From Paraburkholderia unamae (GTDB lineage: Bacteria; Pseudomonadota; Gammaproteobacteria; Burkholderiales; Burkholderiaceae), in assembly GCF_003268775.1 (NCBI RefSeq), contig NZ_QLSU01000036.1, positions 34,352 through 98,351 on the forward strand: 64,000 nucleotides of DNA, given 5' to 3'. Shown here piece after piece: positions 1 through 9,641 of this stretch. The notes under the pieces are model-generated. The model did not search any database. It saw only the letters and a list, made by a program, of their open reading frames with translations, and had not been told where the DNA came from. The first letter of the stretch is position 1, and every line of letters begins with the position of its first letter. Position numbers and translations under genes: made by a program.

Positions 1-2601
1 TTGGGTACCGTTATCGGTGGCGTGGTTGGCTCGGTGCTTGGTAAGGTTGTTGGCGGCCTGTTCGGTGGTGGGGAAACCCGCTACGGCGGCGTTTATTCGA
101 CAGCGGACGGCACGGCAGCGAATACGAGCAAGGTCGGGACTGGCCCCAGTGGCGGTATGAACGCCACCGAAAGCGGCACGACCGTTGGAAACGTCGATCT
201 GACGTACAACACGATCAAGACGCTTGCGGGCGCGCTCGGTGGCTCGCTTGAAGGGCTCGGCACGTATCACGCTGGCTGGGAGCTTTCGCCCAGCAAGGGG
301 AATAGTTGGGTCGAAGCGGGCTTCGTCCAAAACCTGAACGACACCAGTGACCGCACGCAACTATCAGGCGTGAAGGATGCGAACACGGTTGCGACCGACT
401 TCACGCTTGAGCTTCAGCGCTCCATCGTCAAGTCGCTGCAAATGGCAAATCTCGACAAGCCGTATGCGGACTATCTGGCTCAGTTCAATGCATCTACGCT
501 GACGGCTGACGATGTGACGAACATCGAGAGCGAGCTTCAGACGATGAAGACGTTCTTCGATACCGTAAAGGCGCTGGGTCCGAGCTTCGCAAACCTTAAG
601 AACGCAGGTACGAGCGCGCAGGCAGCAATAGCGAATCTGGCAGGTGGTATGGACACGCTCTCGTCTGAGCTTTCGTACTACTCGCAAAACTTCACTACCA
701 CGCAGGAGCAGTACGCCACACAGGCGGCCAACGTTCAGGCGCAACTCGATGCGCTGGGCGAAGGCTCAGTGAAGACTAAGGATCAGTTCAAGGCGGTTGT
801 GGAGTCACTGGACCTGACGACTGGCGCAGGCCAATCGCTCTACCAATCCATGCTCGCGCTTGCCCCATCGTTCGAAACGATGATCGAGAACGAGCAGGCG
901 CAGGCCCAGGCGGCACAGCAAGCGGCGGACGCTCAGCAAGCGCTTTGGGAAAACTACTACGGTGCGGTGTACACATCGAGCCAACAGGCCGCAGTGGCAC
1001 AAGGTGAGTTGAAGGCGAAGTTCGATGCACTCGGTGTGGCCATGCCGAAGACGAATGCAGAGTTTGAGGCGCTCGTTGAGAACATGGATACCTCGACGCA
1101 GCCGATGATGGACCTGCAAAACGCGTTGCTTTCTTTAGCTCCAGCGTTCGCGCAAATGACATCGGCGGTCGCGCAGGCTGAGCCAGTCATCGGGGCTGTG
1201 CAGAAGGCGGCAATCTCGACACTCTCGTCGAGTGCACAGTCGCTGTACACGAACAAGACGAACGCCTCTTCGCTAGTCGATACGATCAATTCGACGATCA
1301 CCGGCAGCGATGCTGATACGTCGTCACAGATCAGCACGCTGTGGTCAGAAATGACCGGTGGCGGCGTGTCGCTTACGCAGCAGATCGACTTGGCCACGCA
1401 GTTGAATGACCTGATCACGAAGCGTTACCAGACTGAGGAACAGGCGGTCTCGACGCTCACGGACCAGATCAAGCAGCTGCGCGACTACGTGCAGAGCCTG
1501 AAGACCGGCGACCTGTCGACGGAAACGCCCAGCGAGAAGCTCGCGGACGCGGCGCAGCAATATGCCGACACGCTGGCGAAGGCGCAGGGCGGAGACCAGA
1601 CCGCGATCGGCAATCTGTCGTCGGCGGCCGACAACTACCTGAAGCTCGCGCAGTCGTATTACGCCAGCTCCGACACGTACACGCAGATCTTCGCGTCGGT
1701 CACCTCGCAGTTGAGCGCGTTCGGCGATGCGTTGCAGTCGCAGAGCGACGCGAGTGGGCAGCTTTCGCAGCAGTCGCTCGACCAGCTCACACAACTGCGC
1801 GACATCGCATCGGCGCAGGCTTCGAGCGCGAATTCGCAGTATCAGGGGGTGATGGGGCAGCTCGCGCAGCAACTCGCCACGCTCGATGCGCTTGAGCAGG
1901 CGGCGGGCCTGCAATCGGAGGTGCCTTCAATCCTCCAGGGGCTGCCGAGCGAGATCGCGGCGCAGTTGGCTTCGGTGCTCGGCAACGGCACCGCGACGGG
2001 CAGCGATCAGGTCACGAGCCTGTATCAAAGCATGCTCGGGCGCACGCCGACTGCGAACGAGGTCAGCTATTGGACGGACTCGTTTGCGAACGGCAGCAAG
2101 ACGATTGCGGACTTCAAGTACAGCGCCGATCAGGAGCTAATCGGGAACCTGTACCAGCAGGTGCTGGGGCGGCAGGCGGACGCCGGCGGCCTCCAGTTCT
2201 ATACCGACCAGCTCTACAGCGGTAAGGAAACGCTCGACCAGATCAAGGCGGATCTCCAGAAGTCGCTGCTCGACGGCTCGCACGCCGGTGGTCTCGACGT
2301 CGTGCCGTGGGATGGCTACCGCGCCGAGCTTCACAAGGGCGAAGCGGTAATCACGTCGGCGAACAACCAGAAGTTGTCGCAGTTGCTCAACATCGACTGG
2401 TCGCAGTATGGCCGGTCGGCGAATGCGGACGTGGTCTCGCGCCTCGATCGCATGGAGAGCGCGGTGGTGCAGGCGACGCAGCAAAGCGCGGCAGCCATCG
2501 CGGCGGCTACGGCGCGCAGTGCCGAGACGATTTCGGACAGCACAACGAAGGCGGCCGAGATCAACTTGCGCACGACGAGCGCAAAGCCCGCTCTGGTTTG
2601 A
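1..2601 (+). CDS. Phage tail tape measure protein, C-terminal part (5' partial)
   Basis: At least 866 residues; the gene is open at the window edge, so the TTG at base 1 is probably an internal codon. The visible N-terminal part is a Gly-rich hydrophobic stretch (about residues 1-24), followed by long Ala/Gln-rich helical regions. Two similar segments of about 48 residues (near 247 and 340, each with a DALG...L.LAP core) look like an internal duplication. Near residues 670-750 there are two DUF4214-like repeats (SLYQSMLGRTP and NLYQQVLGRQAD). The end carries YRAELHKGEAVI, common at tape measure C-termini. The protein would set tail length and be ejected with DNA. By eye, bases 1 to about 1430 are less GC-rich than the rest, suggesting a mosaic gene. 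Confidence 0.82.
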   Translation: MGTVIGGVVGSVLGKVVGGLFGGGETRYGGVYSTADGTAANTSKVGTGPSGGMNATESGTTVGNVDLTYNTIKTLAGALGGSLEGLGTYHAGWELSPSKGNSWVEAGFVQNLNDTSDRTQLSGVKDANTVATDFTLELQRSIVKSLQMANLDKPYADYLAQFNASTLTADDVTNIESELQTMKTFFDTVKALGPSFANLKNAGTSAQAAIANLAGGMDTLSSELSYYSQNFTTTQEQYATQAANVQAQLDALGEGSVKTKDQFKAVVESLDLTTGAGQSLYQSMLALAPSFETMIENEQAQAQAAQQAADAQQALWENYYGAVYTSSQQAAVAQGELKAKFDALGVAMPKTNAEFEALVENMDTSTQPMMDLQNALLSLAPAFAQMTSAVAQAEPVIGAVQKAAISTLSSSAQSLYTNKTNASSLVDTINSTITGSDADTSSQISTLWSEMTGGGVSLTQQIDLATQLNDLITKRYQTEEQAVSTLTDQIKQLRDYVQSLKTGDLSTETPSEKLADAAQQYADTLAKAQGGDQTAIGNLSSAADNYLKLAQSYYASSDTYTQIFASVTSQLSAFGDALQSQSDASGQLSQQSLDQLTQLRDIASAQASSANSQYQGVMGQLAQQLATLDALEQAAGLQSEVPSILQGLPSEIAAQLASVLGNGTATGSDQVTSLYQSMLGRTPTANEVSYWTDSFANGSKTIADFKYSADQELIGNLYQQVLGRQADAGGLQFYTDQLYSGKETLDQIKADLQKSLLDGSHAGGLDVVPWDGYRAELHKGEAVITSANNQKLSQLLNIDWSQYGRSANADVVSRLDRMESAVVQATQQSAAAIAAATARSAETISDSTTKAAEINLRTTSAKPALV

Positions 2602-2618
2602 GCGTAGCAACTCCACAC

Positions 2619-2642
2619 GGGGCACCTTCGGGTGCCCCTTTT
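2619..2642 (+). terminator. Intrinsic terminator after the tape measure gene
   Basis: Perfect 8-bp stem GGGGCACC / GGTGCCCC around a TTCG tetraloop, followed by TTTT. It lies 17 bases after the tape measure stop and only 13 bases before the next start codon, so it overlaps the leader of the next gene. Confidence 0.85.
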
Positions 2643-2655
2643 CATTTCAAGGCCT

Positions 2656-4125
2656 ATGACCGATCAGGACTTCATTGCGTGGCTGCAAGACCCTGCGGCC
2701 GCGCGCTGCATGCTGGTCGAGGCGCAGGTGCAGACGGGTGGCGTCGAGACGACGCGCTACCTGTCGAACCGCGGCTACACGACCGGCCCGGCGGACGCGC
2801 CCGCGAACACGGCGTACCTGCCGGTCATCAAGAGCGGCGTCAAGTTTTCGGAATCGATCGACCTGACCGGCTCCGCGTCGATCTCGTTCGGTGACTTCGA
2901 GATCGCGAACGACGACGGCTCGCGCGATGCGTGGCTCGACGACGTGTGGGTCAACCGGCGCATCCGCGTTTTCTTCGGCGATGTGCGCTGGCCGCGCGCG
3001 CAGTTCCGGCCGATCCTCGACGGCGTGATTCAGGACATCAACACGACGAAGCGCGAGAGCCTCGTGCTCCAGCTCGCCGACAAGCTCCAGCGCCTCAACA
3101 CGTCGGTGACCGACACCACGCTCAACGACGGCACGCAGAACGCCGATCGCCTGCTTCCCGTGCTGTTCGGCGAGGCCTTTAACGTGGAGCCACTCTCGAC
3201 GAACACCGCGACGCTGGAATACCAGATCCATCAGGGGGCGATTGAGCGCGTGATCGAGGTGCGCGACAACGGCGCGCCGGTGTCCATCACGCCGGACCTC
3301 GCCGCGGGCAAGTTCACGCTCAACCAGTCGCCCGTGGGGCAGATCACGGTGAGCGCCCAGGGCGACAACACCGGCGGCTACGCGAATACGTCGGCTCCGA
3401 TCATCCAACGCCTCGCAACCCGCTATGGCACGGCTGCGCAGCGCTACACGGCGGCCGACATTGACACTGCGAACTTCGCGGCGTTCGACGCGGCGCACCC
3501 GCAGGCGGTTGGCATCGACCTGTCTGACAAGACGAACGTGCTGGACTGCTGCCAGGGCCTTGCGGCGTCCGTGGGCGCATCGCTGATCGTGACGACTGCG
3601 GGCCTGCTGCGGCTCGTCGAACTCGATCTACCGGCAAGCGGCACGCCGTGGTCGGTGACTGCGTCGGACATGGAGTCGCGCAGTCTCGCGATCTCGCAGC
3701 GCTCGACCGTGCAGGCGGCCGTGAAACTCGGCTTCTGCCACAACTACACCGTCCAGAACCAGCTGCAAACGGGCATCCCGCAGTCCAGCAAGGACCTGTT
3801 CGCGCAGGAGTGGGTCACGGTCACGGCGAGCGACGCCGCGGTGGCAGCGAATTACAGCCTCACCACGGAGCCGGATGAAGTCGACACGAACCTGCTGGTG
3901 CAATCCGACGCGCAGGCCGAGGCGCAGCGCCGGCTGAACCTCTGGAAGGTGCCGCGCCACGTCTACCAGTTCACGGCATACGCCTGGCTGATGCTCGTCG
4001 AGCTGGGCGACGCGATGACGATCACGCACGAGCGCTTCGGGCTCGCGGCCGGGAAAACGGGCCTCGTCGTGTCGATCGACCGCGACTGGCTCTCCGGCCG
4101 CATCACGATTGGAGTGCTCATCTGA
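2656..4125 (+). CDS. Phage tail/baseplate protein of unknown exact role
   Basis: 489 residues from the ATG at 2656, which has AAGG four bases upstream; an in-frame ATG at 2632 lies inside the terminator hairpin and is unlikely. The N-terminus (MTDQDFIAWLQDP) and the order after a tape measure gene place it among siphovirus tail-tip proteins. I see no enzyme motif, signal peptide or membrane segment. Position suggests a distal tail or hub protein that carries the fibres, but this is inference from synteny. It overlaps the next gene by one base (TGATG), implying translational coupling. Confidence 0.7.
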   Translation: MTDQDFIAWLQDPAAARCMLVEAQVQTGGVETTRYLSNRGYTTGPADAPANTAYLPVIKSGVKFSESIDLTGSASISFGDFEIANDDGSRDAWLDDVWVNRRIRVFFGDVRWPRAQFRPILDGVIQDINTTKRESLVLQLADKLQRLNTSVTDTTLNDGTQNADRLLPVLFGEAFNVEPLSTNTATLEYQIHQGAIERVIEVRDNGAPVSITPDLAAGKFTLNQSPVGQITVSAQGDNTGGYANTSAPIIQRLATRYGTAAQRYTAADIDTANFAAFDAAHPQAVGIDLSDKTNVLDCCQGLAASVGASLIVTTAGLLRLVELDLPASGTPWSVTASDMESRSLAISQRSTVQAAVKLGFCHNYTVQNQLQTGIPQSSKDLFAQEWVTVTASDAAVAANYSLTTEPDEVDTNLLVQSDAQAEAQRRLNLWKVPRHVYQFTAYAWLMLVELGDAMTITHERFGLAAGKTGLVVSIDRDWLSGRITIGVLI

Positions 4126-5876
4126 TGGCAGCCATCGTCAACTATTGCGACATCCTGCTGGAGGCGACGAATCCGCGTCTGCTACCGGTGAGCCTGCCGC
4201 CGAATGTGACGGTGCCGGCGGACAGCGTGACCGGCCTGGGCGACCTCGCGACGCAGGATACCGTCGATGTCTCGGACTTCGCGAAGACGATCCAGCCGGT
4301 CGGGATCGTGGCAACGCTTCCGTCATTGACCGGCTACACCGGCCCGAAGGTCGTGCTCCTGACGACGGACGGCAAGATCTATCGCATCAACGGCTCGTCG
4401 TGGGTTGCCGTCGTGAACACCGGCGATCTCGTCGGCACGATCGCCAGCACGCAGATCGGTACGGGCGCGGTGACGACGCCCGCGCTCGCGGCGAATTCGG
4501 TGACGGCGGCGGCCGTCGCGGCGAATGCGATTGTCGCCGGGTCCATCGCGGCGAACGCGGTCACGTTCGGCACGGTCGCGGCTGGTGCGATCTCGGCGTC
4601 ACAGGTGGTCGCGGGTTCGCTCACTGCTGACCGGCTCGACACACGCAACCTCACCGTCAAGGATTCGAGCGGCAACATCATCCTCGGCGCGGGCACGAAG
4701 CTGACGACGGCGAATATGTCGGGGCTCGGCTCGCTGGCCACGCAGAGCAGCGTGACGACGTCACAGGTGACGGGTCTCGGCGCGCTCGCGACGCTGAGCG
4801 CCGTGAATCTGGCCACGCAGGTGACCGGTCAGTTATCGAACGGCAGCGTGAGCGGCCTCGGCGCGCTCGCGCTGCTCAACACCGTGAACCTGAATTCGCA
4901 GGTGACCGGCGCGCTCAACGGCCAGACACAGGTGACGAATCTCGGGACGTTGGCCTATGCCAGCTCGCTCGCAGCGAACCAGATCGGCGCTGGCACGCTC
5001 GCGGCGGGCGTCATCTACTCGGGCACGATCAACGCGAGCCAGGTCAATGCGGGTACGCTGAACGGCGTGACGATGAATGTCGGTACTGGTCACTCGTCGA
5101 ACGGCTACGCACTGGAGATCAACAGCGCCGGGGTCATTCAGGTCGACAACATGCTTGTCGGCATCGCCAACTTCAGCAACCAGTACTACACGTCCAACAC
5201 GCCAGTGGTGACGACGAGCTACGGCGACCTCACGGCGCTCACCGCGACAGCACGGCAGTCGAGCTACAACTGCCACGCGATTCGAGGCCAGAACATCGCG
5301 GTGACGGCATCGGGCCTCGTGGGCACGGCGAGCGGGTACGCCTTCTATGCGGAGTCGGGCACGCATGGCCCGTTCACTGGCTCGCACGATGCGCTGTATC
5401 CGAATGGCGTCGAGATGACGCAAGGCGACATCGTGATCGACGTCGAGTGCCGCGGGCGCGGCGGCCTGTCGAACACCATCTTTGAGGTGGCGACCTCGTC
5501 GAAGCCGACGCAGAAGGGCGCCATCGGCGTGATTGCCTCGGTCGGTGGTGCGCTGTCGCGCGCGCAGCCCGCCGCGCTCATCGACCACACCGAAGAGGAT
5601 GGAACAAACGTCATGAGCGCCGAATACGAGGCGATCAAGGATTCGTATTCCGTGCTCACGATGAACGCGCTAGGCGAGGGGCAACTGAATGTCTGCGGCG
5701 AGGGCGGCGACATCGAGGCAGGCGACCTGATCGTCACGTCGTCGACGCCCGGCAAGGGCATGCGCCAGTCCGACGACGTCTTGCGCGGCTACACGGTCGC
5801 GCGGGCGCGAGAAGCCATCTCATTTGCGAGCGCCGCCGAGGTCAGGCAGGTCGCGTGCGTTTATCTCTGCGGCTAG
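4125..5876 (+). CDS. Phage tail fibre / tail tip protein
   Basis: 583 residues. A globular N-terminal part (about 1-110, ending in GKIYRINGSSW) is followed by Ala/Val/Thr-rich repeats such as ALAANSVTAAAVAANAI and by several GLGxLA...V...QVTG units (about 190-290), typical of trimeric fibre shafts. The C-terminal part (from about 330) contains DIEAGDLIVTSSTPGKGM, a sequence type found at the end of many phage fibre proteins where a terminal domain helps trimer folding. It probably contacts the host surface. The start overlaps the previous stop by one base. Confidence 0.75.
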   Translation: MAAIVNYCDILLEATNPRLLPVSLPPNVTVPADSVTGLGDLATQDTVDVSDFAKTIQPVGIVATLPSLTGYTGPKVVLLTTDGKIYRINGSSWVAVVNTGDLVGTIASTQIGTGAVTTPALAANSVTAAAVAANAIVAGSIAANAVTFGTVAAGAISASQVVAGSLTADRLDTRNLTVKDSSGNIILGAGTKLTTANMSGLGSLATQSSVTTSQVTGLGALATLSAVNLATQVTGQLSNGSVSGLGALALLNTVNLNSQVTGALNGQTQVTNLGTLAYASSLAANQIGAGTLAAGVIYSGTINASQVNAGTLNGVTMNVGTGHSSNGYALEINSAGVIQVDNMLVGIANFSNQYYTSNTPVVTTSYGDLTALTATARQSSYNCHAIRGQNIAVTASGLVGTASGYAFYAESGTHGPFTGSHDALYPNGVEMTQGDIVIDVECRGRGGLSNTIFEVATSSKPTQKGAIGVIASVGGALSRAQPAALIDHTEEDGTNVMSAEYEAIKDSYSVLTMNALGEGQLNVCGEGGDIEAGDLIVTSSTPGKGMRQSDDVLRGYTVARAREAISFASAAEVRQVACVYLCG

Positions 5877-5900
5877 AGCGGCCGCGTCACCCGTTTTCGA

Positions 5901-5921
5901 GCCCGCCGCGCGCGGGCATTT
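5901..5921 (+). terminator. Probable hairpin terminator inside the tail operon
   Basis: Stem GCCCGC / GCGGGC with loop CGCGC, followed by ATTTTCATTT. The next start codon is 18 bases downstream, the same layout as at 2619-2642. The T-run is interrupted, so termination may be partial. Confidence 0.5.
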
Positions 5922-5938
5922 TCATTTCAGGAGCCCAC

Positions 5939-6199
5939 ATGGCAACCGAAGTTCGCAAGTCCACCGCACTCAGCCTGTCGATCAACTTCCCGAACGACGT
6001 CATGCCGCAGCCGTTTCGCCGCCCGGTGCTCACCACGTACGAGCAGGTGCTGGTCGATGGCCAGCAGGCAGAGCAGCCCCAGCACATGCAGCGCCCGATT
6101 CTGCAAGCTGACGTGACCGACGAGATGCTCGCCGCGCTGAATGTGCAGCTCGCGCTCGTGGGTCTCAGCGTTGCGCGCCTGGAGACGGCGAATGCCTAA
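5939..6199 (+). CDS. Small phage protein, unknown function
   Basis: 86 residues, starting MATEVRKSTALSLS, with AGGAG eight bases before the ATG. No recognisable motif, signal or membrane segment. It lies between two tail genes and overlaps the next gene by eight bases, so it is translated in the late operon and is probably a minor virion component or assembly factor; this is inferred only from position. Confidence 0.65.
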   Translation: MATEVRKSTALSLSINFPNDVMPQPFRRPVLTTYEQVLVDGQQAEQPQHMQRPILQADVTDEMLAALNVQLALVGLSVARLETANA

Positions 6200-7022
6200 C
6201 CTGCGCGTCGTCTACGACAACGCAGCGGACCGCGCGACGCTCGGCGCGAGCAGCACGGCGGGCGCGCTGCCCGTCACCAACCTGCGCACGCAGTTGAAGT
6301 CGCAGGTGTGGCGCGCGACGGGCACGAGCGCCACGATCACGGCGACGTGGCCGACGCCGGAGCTGGTCGCGTGCGTGGTGCTGCCGTTCTGCAACCTCAC
6401 GAGCACCGCGACGATGCGCGTGCGCGGCTACGCGCTGGCCGGTGACACGGTTCCCGCGTTCGATACCGGCGCGCGGCCTGCATGTCCGTACGCGCCCCTC
6501 GGGCTGTTCGGATGGGGCACGCAGTCGCTCGGCTGCAACGCATTCGCGTTCGGCGGCGGGACGTACGCCGTCGCGTGGTTCGCGCATGCGGCGGTCGAGC
6601 AGCTCGTGATCGATCTCGCGGACCCGGACAACGCAGCGGGCTACATCGAGGCCTCGCGCCTCGTGGCCGGCGCGTACTGGTCGCCGACGAACAACGTGGA
6701 CTGGAGCCCGAAGCTCGCGGTCGAGGATTCGACGACGAACACGCGCAACGACGCGGGCGACCTCATCACGGATCGTGGCACGAAGTATCGAACGCTCGCG
6801 GTGAGCCTCTCGTGGATGCCGCCGGTGGATCGCGATCAGTTCATGTCGATCCTGCGCGGCAGCGGCTTCGCGCGCCCGGTCTTCGTGAGCCTCTTTCCCG
6901 AGTCCGCCGACCCGTTGCAGGAACAGCAGTACCAGATCTGGGGAAAGCTCTCCGATCTGGGCTCGCTGGTGCATGACTTCGTGGCGAATTACACCGGCTC
7001 GATTTCGATTCAGGAGGCCTGA
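6192..7022 (+). CDS. Phage virion (tail) protein, unknown function
   Basis: 276 residues starting MPNLRVVYDNAADRATL. The ATG at 6192 lies within the end of the preceding gene and fits the operon; a longer frame extends upstream to 6141 but would overlap more. Composition is typical of beta-rich structural proteins, with many Thr, Ala and aromatic residues and no enzyme motif. It sits between the tail tip protein and the large fibre, so a fibre attachment or baseplate role is possible but not shown. Its stop overlaps the next ATG (TGATG). Confidence 0.65.
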   Translation: MPNLRVVYDNAADRATLGASSTAGALPVTNLRTQLKSQVWRATGTSATITATWPTPELVACVVLPFCNLTSTATMRVRGYALAGDTVPAFDTGARPACPYAPLGLFGWGTQSLGCNAFAFGGGTYAVAWFAHAAVEQLVIDLADPDNAAGYIEASRLVAGAYWSPTNNVDWSPKLAVEDSTTNTRNDAGDLITDRGTKYRTLAVSLSWMPPVDRDQFMSILRGSGFARPVFVSLFPESADPLQEQQYQIWGKLSDLGSLVHDFVANYTGSISIQEA

Positions 7023-9097
7023 TGGGTGACATGTTTTATCCGGGGCAGAAGGACTACATCGCCAGGCTCAATGATCTGGCGAAAAACGGCGGCGGCGCAG
7101 GTGCCGCGCTGTCCATCGGCACCGTCGAAGAGGGCGATACCGCGGCGGCCTCGATCACTGGCGATGTGCCGAACCAGAAGCTCAACCTCACGTTGCCGAA
7201 GGGCGACAAAGGAGACGCTGGCGCCAAGGGCGATACAGGCGACGCGGGCCCGAAGGGTGACATCGGCGAAACTGGGGCGAAGGGTGACAAGGGCGACGCG
7301 GGCGCGCAGGGCCCAGCCGGCGTTACGCCGCGCGGCGCGTGGTCGGGCGACGCCGCCTATGCGGTGAACGATCTCGCAACCTACGCTGGCTCGGCGTGGC
7401 GGCGCATCGTCGCTGGCACGACGCCCACGACGCCAGACGCCGACACGGTCAACTGGGAGATCTTCGTCCACGCGGGCGCGGACAGCAGCGGCGGTGGCGG
7501 CGGCTCGGGCACCGTGAGCGTGACGGCGCCCTTGACGTCGACGGGCGGCTCGAATCCCACGCTGGGTATCAACGCGGCCACCGAGAGCGCTGCTGGCTCG
7601 ATGTCGGCGGCGGACAAGACGAAGCTCGACGGCGTTGCGGCCGGCGCGGCGGCCGTGGGCAATGTGGTCGGCGCGGCGCTGGGCGGCGCGTCGGCTGGCA
7701 CAGCGGCGACTGCCGCGCGCTCGGACCATGCGCACCCGCTGCCGGCGGCGGCCGACGTGGGCGCGGTGGCGGCGAGCGCAGTCGGCGCGGCGAACGGCGT
7801 CGCGCCGCTCGATTCGACCGGCAAGGTAGCGGCGGCCTATCTGCCGAGCTACGTGGACGATGTACTCGAGTATGCGAATCTCGCGGCATTTCCGGCGGCG
7901 GGCGAAACCGGCAAGATCTACGTCGCGGACGACAGCGGCAAAATCTATCGCTGGAGCGGTTCGGCGTACATCGAGATCAGCGCGTCACCCGGAAGCACGG
8001 ACGCCGTTCCCGAGGGCGCGACGAACCAGTACTTCACGCCATCGCGCGTGCTCGCGACGGTGCTAACGGGCCTGTCGACGGCGACGAATGCCGTCATCAG
8101 CACGGCGGATACGGTGCTCGGCGCGCTCGGCAAGCTCCAGAAGCAGATCAGCGAATTCATCGCGCAGAAGGGTGCTGCGAGCGGTCTGGCTACGCTCGAC
8201 GCGAATGGCCTCGTGCCGACCAGTCAGTTGCCCACGTCATCGGGTGGCCTGGCAGATTTCACTGATTCGCTATCGACGGCAGCGCCTAACGCCACCACCC
8301 CTGTTGTTGCTCTGACGGCGAGCAACGCTGCAACGAACGTGGATGCGGCCTATGTTCCAAAGGGGCTTGGCTCCTTTGCTCTGGCGATTGCGGACGGAGC
8401 GACGACGGGCGGGAACAAGCGTGGGAGCAGGGCAATTGACTTGCAGATCTACCGGAACGACCCCACACAAGTCGCATCCGGTGTCATTTCATGCGCCATC
8501 GGCGGCGGCAACGTCGTCAGCGCGGCATATGGCATGGCGATCGGTGCATTCAATACGGTCTCGGGCAGCGAGGCGGCGGCTATCGGCGTTAGCTGTGTGG
8601 CCTCCGGCTACGCATCGCTTGCGACAGGGCAATATGGGACCACGAATTCAATTGCCGGGCAGGTTGCATTTGGCCATCAGGGTGGTGGAGTCGGCGCTTC
8701 GCAATTCACCCTTACCGGACTTCGCATCTCCACGGCGAGCGCGTTGGCGGCCGTCGCTACGGCAGATGGGGCCAGCGCGTCTGCGACGAACCAGCTTGTA
8801 CTGCGGAACAATTCTGCCGTGTACGTCACCCTGACCGCTGTCGCTCGCAACTCCGTGAGCGGTACTGTCGCGAAGGTGTGGAAAGGGGATGCGCTGGTTA
8901 TGCGCGGCGCGAGCGCGAGCACAATCTCCATTGTCGGATCGTCGATCAGCAGCCCTTACGCTTCGTCGGCCGCTTCAGCCTGGGCGCTCGCACTGTCTGC
9001 CGACACGACGAATGGCGCATTGCAGGTCACTGTGACGGGCGCGGCCTCGACAAACATTAACTGGCAAGTCGAACTCCTGTCGAACGAGGTGATGTGA
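7022..9097 (+). CDS. Phage tail fibre with collagen-like shaft and YadA-head-like tip
   Basis: 691 residues. After a short N-terminal domain (1-60), residues about 60-102 form G-x-y collagen-like repeats (GDKGDAGAKGDTGDAG). Next is a chitin-binding-module-like segment (PRGAWSGDAAYAVNDLATY), a GGGGSG linker and repeats such as MSAADKTKLDG and SDHAHPL, common in phage fibres. From about residue 490 the sequence has AIG/ATG-type repeats (AAYGMAIGAFNTVSGSEAAAIG) like the left-handed beta-roll head of trimeric autotransporter adhesins. The protein is likely the receptor-binding fibre. By eye DNA after about 8270 is less GC-rich than before it, suggesting that the tip was exchanged as a module. Confidence 0.8.
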   Translation: MGDMFYPGQKDYIARLNDLAKNGGGAGAALSIGTVEEGDTAAASITGDVPNQKLNLTLPKGDKGDAGAKGDTGDAGPKGDIGETGAKGDKGDAGAQGPAGVTPRGAWSGDAAYAVNDLATYAGSAWRRIVAGTTPTTPDADTVNWEIFVHAGADSSGGGGGSGTVSVTAPLTSTGGSNPTLGINAATESAAGSMSAADKTKLDGVAAGAAAVGNVVGAALGGASAGTAATAARSDHAHPLPAAADVGAVAASAVGAANGVAPLDSTGKVAAAYLPSYVDDVLEYANLAAFPAAGETGKIYVADDSGKIYRWSGSAYIEISASPGSTDAVPEGATNQYFTPSRVLATVLTGLSTATNAVISTADTVLGALGKLQKQISEFIAQKGAASGLATLDANGLVPTSQLPTSSGGLADFTDSLSTAAPNATTPVVALTASNAATNVDAAYVPKGLGSFALAIADGATTGGNKRGSRAIDLQIYRNDPTQVASGVISCAIGGGNVVSAAYGMAIGAFNTVSGSEAAAIGVSCVASGYASLATGQYGTTNSIAGQVAFGHQGGGVGASQFTLTGLRISTASALAAVATADGASASATNQLVLRNNSAVYVTLTAVARNSVSGTVAKVWKGDALVMRGASASTISIVGSSISSPYASSAASAWALALSADTTNGALQVTVTGAASTNINWQVELLSNEVM

Positions 9098-9564
9098 TGG
9101 CGATTCCGCAACCGCCCTATATCTATGCGACGCAGGCCGAAGCGGAGGCCGCGTCGAACGCGCTATACCTGGCGCAGAACCCGGCTGGCACCACAGAGCT
9201 GCTTTACGGATGGGTCGTCAACGCCGCTGGCCAGTATCAGCTTGCGGCCCCCGATGCGGCTGTCGTGACAGCGCCCGCTGCGTCGGATACCGCGCCGACC
9301 GTTTCCGATTACACGATCGCAGTGCAGGCTTTGCTCGACAGCAAGGCAAGCGAGCGCAATTACGACGGCATCCTGTCGGCGTGCACGTATGCGACCAGTG
9401 CAAACGCGAAGTTCGCCGCCGAAGGGCAAGCGTGCATCGCGTGGCGAGACGCCTGCTGGTCGTATTGCTATCAGGCACTCGCTGATGTTCAGGCGGGCAA
9501 GCGTGCCCCGCCGACGATTCCCGATCTGCTTGCGGAGTTGCCCGCGCTCGTGTGGCCGGACTAG
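9097..9564 (+). CDS. Phage tail fibre assembly-like protein
   Basis: 155 residues from the ATG at 9097, which overlaps the fibre stop codon. The N-terminal half (PPYIYATQAEAEAASNALY) is followed by a C-terminal domain (ALLDSKASERNYDGILSAC, WRDACWSYCYQAL, ELPALVWPD) that I recognise at the end of many phage tail and fibre-assembly proteins. Location directly after the receptor-binding fibre fits a dedicated chaperone or fibre-linked subunit. It shares the lower GC look of the fibre tip, so tip and partner may have been acquired together. Confidence 0.65.
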   Translation: MAIPQPPYIYATQAEAEAASNALYLAQNPAGTTELLYGWVVNAAGQYQLAAPDAAVVTAPAASDTAPTVSDYTIAVQALLDSKASERNYDGILSACTYATSANAKFAAEGQACIAWRDACWSYCYQALADVQAGKRAPPTIPDLLAELPALVWPD

Positions 9565-9604
9565 ATCTAGTCCCGAAAAACCTCACCAATACGTTTCGCA
9601 ATAT

Positions 9605-9629
9605 GGCTGCCTTCGGGCGGCCTTTTTTT
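9605..9629 (+). terminator. Intrinsic terminator between tail and lysis genes
   Basis: Stem GGCTGCC / GGCGGCC (one G-T pair) with TTCG loop and seven Ts. It separates the fibre assembly gene from the lysis genes; the next ATG is 12 bases after the T-run, again leaving little room for a separate promoter. Confidence 0.85.
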
Positions 9630-9641
9630 ACCGGGGACCTG

